Source of the DNA: Gemmatales bacterium
GTDB taxonomy: Bacteria; Planctomycetota; Planctomycetia; Gemmatales; Gemmataceae
Direction of reading: 5' to 3'
NCBI GenBank assembly: GCA_026004675.1
Contig: BPJP01000002.1
Location: 589,335 to 653,334, forward strand
DNA length: 64,000 nucleotides
The first letter of the stretch is position 1; each line of letters opens with the position of its first letter. The notes below the pieces were generated by a model. It made no database searches. It had not been told where the DNA came from and saw only the letters and a list, made by a program, of their open reading frames with translations. Positions 53,461 to 64,000 of the stretch are shown here, piece after piece. The position numbers and the translations under genes were made by a program.

Positions 53461-56400
53461 TCAACTGCCGTTCCCGAAGGCTTCGCGGAAACCCGCAAGT
53501 TGCTGCCTGAGAAACTCCTTCCATTCTTGCGGGGGGATGTCACGCTGTTCGCGGAACTCGAAGCACAGCACGTCGCCATCCTTGCGGTCGCTGCGAATGC
53601 ATGGATGATGGCCGAATTCTTCGATTTGGCTTAAGTTGAACTGTCCCTTTTTCCCCAAGAATCGGCAGTCCAAACCATTTGCTTGTTTGGTTCTCCACTG
53701 CGCCCAGGTGCGGCTGCTGCCCGGCACACGAAAAGAAATGCAATCGCGTGCATTCCAGTTGACTTGCACCTCAGGTTCGACGTCGCGTACCAGATCGAGC
53801 AAGTAAGGCAAAATGGATCGGTCCCAGGCGATTCGACGCCCGATGGGAAACCCTTTTTCGCTGAGGTGCCAGCGTTCCCCATTGACTTTCCAGGGCATCA
53901 CGTCTTCGGGGCGCATTCGGAAGTTTTTAAGGTTCTGTTCGAACGAAGCGACGGCCTGGTCCAGGAACTGATGGAAGGCGGGCGTATCGATTTCGCTTAA
54001 CCGATGGACCAGGATCGTCACGGCTTGCCAGGGGCCTTTGAGGTTTTTGACGCGCACTCTCTCTTCGTTGCCGTAGGCTTCGATGCCGGGCGTGTCATTG
54101 AGAGGTCGGATGCCAAGCCGATTGATAAGCTCGGCCTCTTTGAATGTGTCCCCGGCGAACGCGAAAGGTCAGCCAAACAAGCCATTCGTAACAGGTTGAA
54201 GCGTGCAGGAACCAGCCATGGCTCTTGGTTGGTGCGGCGATTTCGACCTGGGTGCGATGGTTCCAATTGGTGGGGCTAAATAGTCCGCGGCGATGAATCT
54301 CTCTGTTGAGCCAGTCGAGGATAGCTCCTTCCCATCGGCAAGGGGCACCAGTTGCTGCCGTGCGATCCACGGTATGCCACCGGTGGCCGTCCGTTTGCCA
54401 AGGCATTTTTGCCTCAGCACCGACCTCTTCCAGATCGACATCTCCTTCCCGTTTTTGGTCTGCGGCGTGCGGGTCGTACTTGATCCGTTCGCAATAGGAG
54501 CCGGCCCGCAGAACATCGCGAAGGATCCGGCCAGTATGCGAAAGGAATCCGCTGGCGGTTTTGTCAGCGGTAGCAGCGACTTCCTCGGGCGTGCCGACAG
54601 CGACGACATAACCGCCGCTATCACCCGCTTCAGGGCCCATATCAATGATCCAGTCAGCTGTCTTGATGACGTCCATGTTGTGCTCAACGACAATGACGGT
54701 GTTGCCCAGATCGACCAGGCGATTTAGGACCTCGAGCAACTTCCGCAGGTCATCGAAGTGCAGTCCGGTCGTCGGTTCGTCGAGCAAATAGAGGGTTTTT
54801 TCCGGTATTGGGTCGCGCCAGTTCAGCAGCGAGCTTGACGCGTTGTGCTTCCCCTCCGGACAAGGTCGGTGCGGGCTGCCCCAAAGCGATGTAGTCGAGT
54901 CCCACGTCGGCAAGCGTCTGCAGGATGCGGCGGATTTTGGGAATGTTGGCAAAAAGCACCAGAGCCTCGCTGACACGCATGTCAAGAACGTCGGCGATCG
55001 ATTTCCCTTTGTAGCGGACGGCCAGTGTTTCAGGGTTGTAGCGACGGCCTTTGCAGACGTCGCATTCGACCCAGACGTCGGGCAGGAAGTGCATTTCGAT
55101 TCTTTTCTGGCCGTTGCCTTCGCAGGCTTCACAGCGTCCGCCCGGCTTGTTGAAGCTGAAGCGTCTCGGCTGGTATCCTCGAACTTTCGCTTCAGGCAAT
55201 CGGGCGAACAGCTGCCGAATCAAATCGAAAAGTCCAGTGTAGGTGGCTGGGTTGGAAGCGGGTGAATTGCCGATCGGCGCCTGATCCACATTGATGACTT
55301 TGTCGATCCATTCCATGCCGAGGATGCTGTCGTGAGGAGCGGCAGGGGTTTGAGCGCGGTGGAGTTTGCGAGCCAGCGTGTTGTAAAGGACATCCGTGAC
55401 CAGCGAGCTTTTTCCCGAGCCACTGACCCCTGTGACGGCGATGAGAAGTCCAAGCGGGAAACGCACATCGATGTTCTTCAGGTTGTTTTGCCGGGCGCCT
55501 TGGACGATTAAAGCAGCGTCGCCTGGCGGGCGTCGATTGGTGGGGATGCTGATAGCACATTCACCAGCCAGGTATTTCCCTGTCAAAGATGCGGCTCGTT
55601 CGGCGACAGTTTTAGGCGTGCCTGCGGCTGTGATTTGGCCGCCACGATCACCAGCGCCGGGGCCGAAGTCCAGCAAATAGTCAGCGTTGGCAATGACTTC
55701 GCGATCGTGCTCGACCAGCAACAGAGTGTTGCCCAAGTCCCGGAGGTTCAAGAGTGCCTGCAACAGACGGCGGTTATCGCGAGGGTGCAGGCCAATGGTC
55801 GGTTCGTCCAGTACGTAAAGAACGCCAGTCAATCCGCTGCCGATCTGGCTGGCGAGCCGAATGCGCTGCGACTCGCCCCCCGACAACGTCGGCGCCGGCC
55901 GATCGAGCGTCAGGTAGTCCAGGCCGACATCGACGAGAAAGCGAAGCCTATTGCAGATTTCGCGAAGCAGTTCGCCAGCGATTTGCTTCTGGTTTTTGTT
56001 CAATTTCAAATTGCGGAAGAAGTCGAGGGTGGTGCCGATGGACCACGAGCACAATTCGCCCAGAGTGGGATGACGTCGGGCCGATTGCTCCGCATTTTCT
56101 GCAATCGTCTTGGCGTTTTCTTGCAGGATCAAGCGGAATGCGGCGGCATCGCTGCGCAAGCGCGATCCCCCGCAAGCAGCGCAAGGTATCTCGCTGACTA
56201 TGTGCTTGAGTCGCTCACGGTAGACATAACTGACGCGAGCAGCTTCATCAATAGCCAGGTAAATCCCCTTGTATTGGAAACGGGGACCTCCCTCGTCCAT
56301 TGAAATCCAGGTCTCGCCCGTTCCAAAGAGAATCGCTTGCTGATGGGCCGGATCGAGTTGCTCATAAGGAACATGCAGGGAAAAGCCGACATGTCTGGCC

Positions 56401-59400
56401 AGAGCCTCGGCAAAACGGGCGAAAGAGGCATCGTGCCGCAGATCAGGCCAGGCACTGAGAGCGCCGTCCCAGAGGGAAAGCCTGGCGTCTCGAACCAGCA
56501 ACGCCGGGTTGGCACCAAGCTGGACGCCTAGACCTTCGCACGCCGGGCACCAGCCGAGCGGACTGTTGAAGGAAAAGTGGTGCGGGTTGAGCGGTTCGAA
56601 GCTGTGACCGCACTTTTCGCAGGCGTAGTGCTGGCTGTAGCGGATCACCTGCCAGTTCGGCTCGTCACGCTGGTCATCAACGATAGCGACATGCAGTCGG
56701 CCGCGACCACGCTCCAAACCTGCTTCGACGGCTTCGGCGACCCGGCTACGCTGCGACGCACGCACGATCAGCCGATCGATCAACACCTCGACTTCGTGGT
56801 GGCGGCGGTGATCGATTTCGGGCGGCGAGTCGATGGTGTAAGTGCGGCCATCAACGCGCAGACGCAAAAAACCGCTGCGGCGGATTTCTTCCCACAATGC
56901 TGTGTAACGTTCCTGTCCGCGCCGTTCCACCGGCGCCATCACATAAACTTTGGTCCCCTCCGGCAACGACATGATCTTGTCGATGATCTCGTCTGCCGTC
57001 TGTGTTCCAACCGGTATCTGGCAGGTCGGGCAGAAAGGCGTTCCCAACCGGGCATAAAACACACGGAGGTAATCATAGATTTCCGTGACCGTCCCGACGG
57101 TCGAACGCCGGCTTTTTCCGGTCGTTTTCTGTTCGATGGCGATGGCCGGCGAAAGACCGCTGACGTGTTCGACCTTGGGTTTCTGCATTTGTCCGACGAA
57201 CTGCCGGGCATAGGCGGAGAGCGATTCGATATAGCGTCGTTGCCCCTCGGCATAGATCGTATCCAACGCCAGCGACGTTTTGCCCGAGCCGCTCGGACCG
57301 GAACAGACTGTCATGCGGTCGCGCGGAATGGAAACGTTGATGTTTTTCAAATTGTGTTGGCGGGCACCGATGACGGTTAGTTCACGAAGCGGTTCGCTGG
57401 GATTGCCGTTCATGCGGGCGAGGGTGCCGTTGCGCGATTTCGTTCCGGCGGGTGATCTCTTTCTTTTCGGCTGCAAAAGCGCCTTCAATGCCTTGCCGGT
57501 ATACGATTGCTTGCAGGCAGCGACCTGCTCTGGGGTGCCGGTACAGACGATGCGGCCGCCGCCGTCGCCTCCTTCAGGTCCCAGATCGATGATCCAGTCG
57601 GCCGTCTTCACGACTTCCAGATTATGCTCGATCACGACCACGGTATTGCCGGCATCAACGAAACCATGGAGGACGCGCAGCAGACGCCGAACGTCGTCGA
57701 AATGCAAGCCAGTGGTCGGTTCATCAAGAAGATACAGGGTGTTGCCTGTATTGTTGCGGCATAATTCGCGGGCCAGTTTGATCCGTTGCGCTTCTCCGCC
57801 AGATAACGTCGGCGACGGCTGGCCGAGTTTGATGTAATCGAGGCCGACGTCGTGCAGCGTTTGCAACATGGCGTGGATTTTGGGGATGTTGGCAAAATGC
57901 TGCAACGCTTCCTGCACGTCCATTTCCAAAACGTCGTAAATGCTTTTGCCTTTGAAGCGGATTTGCAGGGTCTCCCGGTTGAAGCGCCGTCCCTCACACA
58001 CAGGGCAGGTGACCCAGACGTCGGCCAGAAAGTCCATCTCCAAGCGGTTCGAGCCGTTGCCTTCGCAGGCTTCGCATCGTCCGCCGGGCCGATTGAAACT
58101 GAATCGTCCCGGTGCGTAACCGCGAACCTGGGCATCGGGCAGGCGGGCGAATAACCGACGGATTTCATCAAAAACCTTGATATATGTCGCCGGGTTCGAA
58201 CGGGGCGTTCGGCCGATCGGTGATTGGTCGATGTTGATAATCTTGTCGATAAGATGAGCACCTTCGATCCGCTCGTGGGCGCCGACCTGGTGTTCAGACG
58301 CCTCGCCATTTTCGGAACCGTCCAAATCATCGGTGCGAGTGCCGCCAGCCAACAAGCCTTCCAGGAGAATGTCGTTGACCAACGAACTTTTGCCCGAACC
58401 GCTCACTCCAGTAACACAGACAAACACCCCGAGCGGGAACTCGACATCGATGTTTTTGAGGTTGTGGTGTTTGGCGCCGATGACCTTGATCGCTTTCTTC
58501 GACCTGGGACGCCGTTTTTTGGGGACGGCGATGTGTTCCCTGCCGGCCAGAAATTGTCCCGTCAGGCTTTGCGGGTGGTTGACGATTTCTTCGAAAGTAC
58601 CGGCAGCCACCACTTCCCCGCCGCGTATTCCCGGACCGGGTCCGAAATCCACGAGGTAGTCGGCCGCACGCATGGTGTCTTCGTCGTGTTCCACGACGAT
58701 GACGGTATTCCCCAGATCGCGCAGCCGACACAAACTTTCGAGCAGTCGATCATTGTCTCGAGGATGCAAGCCGATGCTCGGTTCATCGAGGATATACAGC
58801 ACGCCTACCAGACCAGAGCCGATCTGGCCGGCCAGCCTGATGCGCTGCGCTTCGCCTCCTGCGAGCGTGGGAGCTGCGCGGTCCAACGTGAGGTAATGCA
58901 AACCAACGTTAAGAAGGAAGCCAAGCCGACCACGAATCTCTTTTAGCACTTCTTCAGCAATGTGCCGCTGGATGGGATCGAGTTGGGCTTCCAGAGTTCC
59001 CGATTTCGCGGCGGCACGAGCTTTCTGATGACTCGCTTTCGTCCTTCCGCCTGTCGGAGGGGTCGGGGAAACGCCGAACCACGACGCCAATTCGCCAACA
59101 GGCATGGCGCAGAGTTCGACGAGCGTTTTGCCGGCGACCCTGACTGCCTGAGCCTGGCGATTAAGTCGCTTCCCCTGGCAGGCAGGACAGACCATGCTCC
59201 GCATGTATTTTTCCAGTTGCAGGCGGCGCGGTCCGGCAGGCGTTTTCTTGAAGCTGGAAAGAAGCTGCGGGATGATGCCTTCCCATTTCCCCCCGTGTTT
59301 CCATACGCCGCCGCCACGGAGTTTCCATTCGTAGGTAATGTGTCGGTTGCCGGCGCCATAAAGAAGCCAATTCCGCTCTTGTTCGCTGAGTTGGTTCCAC

Positions 59401-60464
59401 GGCTTTTTCAGGTCGATGCCCAACGTATCTGCGACGCCTTGGAAAATATGTCTGCGCCACCGGCCCATGCTCCGCAGTCCCCCGACAAGGGGAATAGCAC
59501 CAGCGAAAAAACTTCGCGTAGGGTCCGGCACCAGCAGCTCGGGATCGAACGTATGCAGCGTGCCCAGTCCATCGCACTCCAGGCACATGCCTTGCGGGCT
59601 GTTGAAGCTGAATAGTTGCGGCGTTGGCGGTTCATAACTCGTTTCGCAATGCGTACACGCGTAACGCGAAGACAGAAGGATGTCCTCGAATTCGTCGCCT
59701 TGGTTCGAAGCGGACGCCTTCTTGTCGACGGCAACGATGATGCTGCCGTCCCCGAGAGTGAGGGCCTGTTCGACGGCTTCCGCGAGTCGGCTGCGAAAGG
59801 ACGCGGCATCGTTGGCGTCTTGGTGAGCGGACGGCGTCTGCAATCGGTCGATAACCATTTCGATGTTGTGCTTGATGCGCCGATCGAGCTTGAGGTTGTC
59901 GCTCAGGCGAACGACTTGTCCGTCGACGCGAGCCCGGATGAAACCGCGGCGAAGCATGTCTTCGAACAAGTCTTTGTATTCCCCCTTCTGGCCACGGATG
60001 AGCGGCGCCAGCACGAGGAATCGGCTGCCGGCAGGCAAAGCGAGGATGCGAGCGATGATCTGTTCGCGCGACTGGGCAGTGATCGGCCGGTCGCACTGCG
60101 GGCAATGCCCCTGGCCGATACGGGCGAATAACACGCGCAGATAGTCGTAGATTTCTGTGATCGTGCCGACCGTGGAGCGCGGGTTGCGACCGGCGGTTTT
60201 CTGCTGGATGCTGATGGCGGGCGACAGCCCGGCCAGATAATCGACGTCCGGCTTTTGCAACTGCCCCAGAAATTGCCGGGCGTAGCTCGACAACGATTCG
60301 AGATACCTCCTCTGCCCCTCGGCATAGAGCGTATCGAACGCCAGAGAGCTTTTGCCTGAACCGCTGACGCCGGTGAAGACGATCAATCGGTTTCGCGGCA
60401 ATTCCAGGTCGACATTTTTGAGGTTGTGCTCGCGTGCTCCGCGAATGACGATACGCTGGTCCAT
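53461..60464 (-). CDS. uvrA: Tandem double-length UvrA excinuclease subunit with C-terminal extension (two frameshifts)
   Basis: From the ATG at 60464 the product holds two complete UvrA units in a row. Four Walker A motifs are visible ([13 protein letters not shown] at about residue 35, [13 protein letters not shown] at about 690, [13 protein letters not shown] at about 1055, [13 protein letters not shown] at about 1680), with LSGGE signatures and CxxC zinc fingers in each half. The frame breaks at a 6-A run on the coding strand (54796-54801) and again at TTT (54164-54166). Removing one base at each restores [15 protein letters not shown] and then [13 protein letters not shown], for about 2333 residues. 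Double UvrA is also known in Chlamydia. The last 350 residues are an extension I do not recognise. UvrA finds bulky DNA lesions for nucleotide excision repair. Confidence 0.92.
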
Positions 60465-60534
60465 GCTTGTATTGTAGCCATCGCAGAGCAAGCGGATGAA
60501 CTTGGATTGCCTGCTGTGCTTCGACAAGCCCCGA

Positions 60535-61413
60535 CTATTCCTTCTTCAACGGCTTCAACGGCGTCGTCCAGCGGTAGATATAGTGTGTGTCTTCCCGCCC
60601 CTCATCGTCCTTGGCCTTCATCGTCAGGGGAAACCCCTCATCGGGTTTGTACCCCTTCATGTCGAAATCGTGCGAGACGATTCTCGAGCCGGGCTTCAAC
60701 TTTTTCAACTGGGGAACAAGTTTGACGTTCAAATTTGGCAGCAAATAGAGAGTGATCACATCGGCTTTGCTAAGATCGAGCGTGAAAATGTCTTTCTTCT
60801 CGATGGTGACCAGTTTTTCGACGTTGTTTTTCTTGACGTTTTCGAGGGATTCCTTGATGCGTTGCGGATCGACGTCGAAGCCCCACGCCTTGATGCCATA
60901 TTTCTTGGCCGCCGTTACGGGAATCCGGCCGTCGCCGCAGCCCAAGTCGTAAAGCACGTCTCCTTTCTTGATGTTGGCGACTTCAAGCATCTTTTCGACC
61001 ACCGCCTGGGGAGTGGGCACGAAAATGACGTCCGGCACCTTGTCGCCGTCCCCTTTGGGTTTGGTGACTTCGCCGGTGCGCATGTCGATGCGCACTTCTC
61101 CTTCGCCTGGCTTGACCGTGACATCGTATTGTTTGACAACTTCTTTGTCGTTTTCCCGCCAGGTGGCCTTGAGCGTATAAACGTAGGAGCGACCGACCTC
61201 GATTGGCGGCGACACGAAAAGCCGCTCTTTGCCCGTCTGCTTGGTCTCTTGCCCTTCGATCAGAAGTTTGGCGTCGGCGGGCAACAGGACACGCAGATAA
61301 ACTTTGGCTTTGTTTTTTTCCCTTTTCTTGTCCTGACCAAGCGTAATGGTGCCGACGGCACATACCAGCGAAACCGCAAACAAGCAACGAAGCCATTTGT
61401 GCGTGCGCGTCAT
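60535..61413 (-). CDS. Exported protein: TIGR03000-like domain plus class I methyltransferase fold
   Basis: 292 residues with a signal peptide (WLRCLFAVSLVCAVGTITLG). Residues 38-110 (LPADAKLLIEGQETKQTGKE, then FVSPPIEVGRSYVYTLKA) match the planctomycete TIGR03000 domain. From about residue 135 a class I methyltransferase follows, with motif I VLYDLGCGDGRIPVTAA and the acidic residue at the next strand (WGFDVDP). Export of a SAM-dependent enzyme is odd because SAM is cytoplasmic, so the fold may bind something else or the signal may be an anchor. Its ATG overlaps the stop of the permease gene (ATGA), so the two are coupled. Confidence 0.85.
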   Translation of the reverse strand: MTRTHKWLRCLFAVSLVCAVGTITLGQDKKREKNKAKVYLRVLLPADAKLLIEGQETKQTGKERLFVSPPIEVGRSYVYTLKATWRENDKEVVKQYDVTVKPGEGEVRIDMRTGEVTKPKGDGDKVPDVIFVPTPQAVVEKMLEVANIKKGDVLYDLGCGDGRIPVTAAKKYGIKAWGFDVDPQRIKESLENVKKNNVEKLVTIEKKDIFTLDLSKADVITLYLLPNLNVKLVPQLKKLKPGSRIVSHDFDMKGYKPDEGFPLTMKAKDDEGREDTHYIYRWTTPLKPLKKE

Positions 61414-62867
61414 GTTTCACTCCTTCCAGCGGATTCAGCGGTGCGACGGGAAACGAAATACAACGGAATGCCGACCGCCAACGGCACGAGTCCGATCACG
61501 ACCACTCCTTCGGCGAAAGTCACCGAAGAATATAACCCGAACAGGCACATGCCACAAAAGATTACAGGCAATAGCGGATAGAACGGAGGCTGCAATCGAA
61601 AGGGGCGGTCCAGATCGCGGTCTTTGGCCCTTAGCACGAACACGGAAATGCCCGTCAGCAAAAAGAAACTCCAGAACACCGGCGCCGTTCCCGCAAACAG
61701 CGTTTGGAAGCCGTCGTTGCCGAATTTCGGATGGGCGAAAGGGATTTGCGGCAGACCTGCCCGTGCCAATCCCTGATTGACGGCGTTTTTGCCCGCTTCC
61801 GTGCCGACCAGAAAGATCATCGCAATACTGATGATCGCCTGCGCTGCCAGAGACCAGACGGGGGAGCCGAACCTCGGATGCCAGCGCCCCAAAACCGCGA
61901 ACACGCTGTGTTCGGAGCCGAGAGCGGAATAAACGCGGGAACCGGTGAAGATCAAGCCATTGATCGCACCGAGGGCGGAAATCATCACCAAAAGGCACAT
62001 GGCATTGTAACCGAAGTCGCCGAGCAAGTTGGCCAGCACGTCGGCGGCAATAGCCTCGGAAGTCCTGGCGCCAGCCATTCCCAACCCCATGATGTAGGCA
62101 GCATTGACCGCCAGATAAATCAGGGTGATGCCTGCGGTGCCGATGACTAATGCCTTGGTGATGTCGCGGCGATCGCGCATATCGGCGGCAATAAAGGCGG
62201 CGTCGTTCCAGCCCCCGTAGCCGTAGAGCACCAGAATAAGAGCCACGCCGAAACTCGCCAGGCTGAATGGCTGGTCCGCTTGCCAGGCAGCCGCCGTCCA
62301 TGTGTCGGCCCTGCTAGCGAAAAAACCGCCAACCACGATCGCCCCCATCCCCGTCAGCTTGATATATGTCAAAACGTTTTGCACTGTTTTCCCGAATACG
62401 ACTCCGAGAACGTTCAATACGCTGAGAACCAGGACGGAGACGACAGCACAGGCGACCGAAAAGACCGCCTTCTCTTCTCCCTCGATTTTGAAAAGCGACG
62501 CCGTGTAATCGCCAAATACGAAAGCCATCATCCCCGTGCTGCCGGTCAAGATGACCGCTAGTTGTGCCCAGCCGAACAGAAAACCGACGGCCGGATGGAA
62601 TGCCCGCGTCAAGTACACATAGTCTCCGCCTGACCGAGGATAGGTTGTGGCCAGTTCGGCATAGCAAAACGCGCCCACCAGCGCCAGGAAACCACCCAAT
62701 GCCCAGACGCCCAATCCCATCCACGGGCCAGTGACGTTGCTGAAAATAAATGGCGCTGTCTTGAAAATCGACGAACCAATCACAATGCCGATAATGATGC
62801 TGATCGCATCCCAGGTACCGAGTTTCGGCTGGTTCGCCAACGAAGTCTCGGACTGCTCGTCTAACAC
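61410..62867 (-). CDS. APC superfamily amino-acid permease
   Basis: 485 residues with about 12 hydrophobic segments. The first (WDAISIIIGIVIGSSIFKTA) carries the glycine-rich unwound helix typical of APC transporters, and YPRSGGDYVYLTRAFHPAVGF follows helix 2, as in this family. The substrate is probably an amino acid; LAT-type members are exchangers. It is the first gene of a coupled pair with the exported methyltransferase-like gene. Confidence 0.93.
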   Translation of the reverse strand: MLDEQSETSLANQPKLGTWDAISIIIGIVIGSSIFKTAPFIFSNVTGPWMGLGVWALGGFLALVGAFCYAELATTYPRSGGDYVYLTRAFHPAVGFLFGWAQLAVILTGSTGMMAFVFGDYTASLFKIEGEEKAVFSVACAVVSVLVLSVLNVLGVVFGKTVQNVLTYIKLTGMGAIVVGGFFASRADTWTAAAWQADQPFSLASFGVALILVLYGYGGWNDAAFIAADMRDRRDITKALVIGTAGITLIYLAVNAAYIMGLGMAGARTSEAIAADVLANLLGDFGYNAMCLLVMISALGAINGLIFTGSRVYSALGSEHSVFAVLGRWHPRFGSPVWSLAAQAIISIAMIFLVGTEAGKNAVNQGLARAGLPQIPFAHPKFGNDGFQTLFAGTAPVFWSFFLLTGISVFVLRAKDRDLDRPFRLQPPFYPLLPVIFCGMCLFGLYSSVTFAEGVVVIGLVPLAVGIPLYFVSRRTAESAGRSET

Positions 62868-63149
62868 CCCGGCTCTCCTCGATTTGGATATTCAAAGCAA
62901 ACATGATGGCTCAGGGGGGCGGCATTTGCAAATAAAATCAAGTCGCCTTTCGGATTTCAGCTTGCTGGAATGCGCTTGGTCGGTGCTGCCTGTGTGGCTG
63001 AATCTCGGAGTTCGGCTCGAGGCGCTCCAAAACCCGCAATCATCGAATCTTGCAGAAAAAATGTCCCAGTGAAATACCTCACAGAAGCACGCTACCGCAT
63101 CCCCTTAATCTGCAATAAATCCAATTGCCAACCGATAGCGAGCTTTACT

Positions 63150-64000
63150 ATGGAATCATCAGCTTACAATTCGAAGACCAACAAGACCACGGGTACGATC
63201 TTGCTTCTGGGCGGGTCCGTTGCCATTGCCTCTGCCATCGCTTTCGGCTTGTCGTACTGGACCGAATCCCAGGTTGGACAAGGCGTCTTTCGACCGGCCG
63301 GCTTCCAGCGCGATTTCCGACCCGTTCGCGTCGTGCCTCCCTTTCCTCCCATCGTTCAATCCGGCCTGAGAATTGGCACGGTGAAACAGGCGGACAAATT
63401 CTTGAATCCCAACGAGCTGATACTCGGCGTTTCGCTCGATGGGGCGAACCGGGCCTATCCCATCAACATGCTCACCGGCCCGGACCGCGAGATTTTCAAC
63501 GACACGTTGGCTGGCGAACCTATCGCTGCCACCTGGTGACACCTTTGCTTCAACGGCATCGTGTATGCCCGCAAAGTCGGCAAGCAAACGCTTACCTTTC
63601 GCGTTTCTGGGCAGTTGTGGAACCAGAGTCTGGTGATGCAAGACCTGGAAACAAAGTCCCTGTGGAGCCACATCTTGGGAGAAGCCAAAAGTGGACCACT
63701 CAAGGGAAAAAAACTCACGGTCGTGCCTTCCGTGATAACAAGCTGGCAGAAATGGCGAACGCAATTCCCCGAAAGCACAGTCGTCTTGCTGCGAAAAACC
63801 TCTTCTTTCGATACCCGCGCTTTTGCTGCTCTCGACCAATATGTCTTGGGCATTCACGAGGGAGGCAAGGCAAAAGCATGGGCCTTCTCGACCATGAACC
63901 AAAACCCAGCGCTCAACGATGAATTCGCCGGCGAACCCGTACTGGTTGCGTTCGATAAACAATCGAGAACCGCTCGGCTGTATCAGCGGAAGGTTGGCAT
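63150..64000 (+). CDS. DUF3179 domain protein with in-frame TGA (candidate selenoprotein), partial
   Basis: From the ATG at 63150 an N-terminal transmembrane or signal segment (GTILLLGGSVAIASAIAFGL) precedes the DUF3179 domain (ELILGVSLDGANRAYPINML, GEPIAATW). Codon 130 is TGA (63537-63539) where family members have the first Cys of a CxxC; the next codons read His-Leu-Cys-Phe-Asn-Gly. The frame then stays open to the window end with family-like sequence (LWNQSLVMQDLETKSLWSHI, GPLKGKKLTVVPS). A stem-loop of bacterial SECIS type follows the TGA. Selenocysteine at this position gives UxxC. The alternative is a nonsense mutation. The 3' end lies outside the window. Confidence 0.8.
63540..63576 (+). 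promoter_or_regulatory. Candidate bacterial SECIS element
   Basis: Directly after the TGA, CTTTGC (63543-63548) pairs with GCAAAG (63571-63576), and GGCAT (63555-63559) pairs with ATGCC (63565-63569) above an internal loop. The apical loop CGTGT has a G in its first two bases and starts 20 bases after the TGA. These are the features I recall for bacterial SECIS models. Confidence 0.65.

Noticed and set aside
63537..63539. Ordinary stop codon ending a 129-residue protein
   Set aside because: Family-like sequence continues beyond it in the same frame for over 150 codons, and the position matches a conserved Cys.

Overview
The window looks like chromosomal DNA of a planctomycete (Planctomycetota, perhaps Gemmatales; the rank below phylum is inference). 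The pointers are a tandem double-length UvrA, a secreted protein with a TIGR03000-type domain, a large PQQ-propeller/TPR protein, a Hanks-type kinase with the N-terminal region usual in this phylum, many short MJ0042-like zinc ribbons fused to unrelated proteins, and parS sites of the TGTTCCACGTGGAACA type. Genes are mostly monocistronic or in pairs, on both strands, with few strong Shine-Dalgarno sites.

Layout. 1-8.5 kb: C-terminal part of a DNA methyltransferase, a secreted SxxK serine hydrolase and a 1573-residue PQQ/TPR protein. 8.9-12 kb: a fused enoyl-CoA hydratase/3-hydroxyacyl-CoA dehydrogenase and a DUF1614 membrane protein. 12.5-24 kb: signalling and proteostasis genes, namely prkA-yeaH, a Ser/Thr kinase, an acetyltransferase, an HtrA-like protease, an ATP-cone protein, a PP2C phosphatase and a DegT-type aminotransferase. 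24-31 kb: PAC2 protein, an AlkB plus six-zinc-ribbon operon preceded by a cluster of 16-bp palindromic repeats, PolX and a PseG-like transferase. 31-36 kb: two parS sites, parB, tRNA-Pro, a two-gene cassette (SMC-like ATPase plus a small TOPRIM-like protein) and two ABC-2 permeases. 36-44 kb: a TPR-redoxin protein, a PilZ-like protein, thiolase, and a small accessory island bounded by a 438-bp direct duplication of the thiolase 5' end. The island holds a broken gspF-like gene, a DUF309 gene, an IS5-like remnant, a zinc-ribbon/glycine-zipper protein and hicBA. 44-53 kb: a second PP2C, unknown proteins, folD, comB, tRNA-Glu and bioD. 53-63 kb: the double UvrA, a secreted methyltransferase and an amino-acid permease. 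63-64 kb: a DUF3179 gene running off the window.

The strongest observation is in that last gene. An in-frame TGA (codon 130) replaces the first Cys of its CxxC motif (TGA-His-Leu-Cys), conserved-looking coding sequence continues to the window edge, and a stem-loop of bacterial-SECIS shape sits directly after the TGA. This is a good selenocysteine candidate. Next in interest are the ATPase/TOPRIM-like pair beside tRNA-Pro and the palindrome cluster before the zinc-ribbon/alkB operon.

Five single-base frameshifts, all explainable as one extra base in a short homopolymer, break four genes (PP2C, the gspF-like gene, a zinc-ribbon membrane protein, and uvrA twice). Because uvrA is a housekeeping gene, sequencing error is more likely than true decay, and I annotate these genes over their full span.
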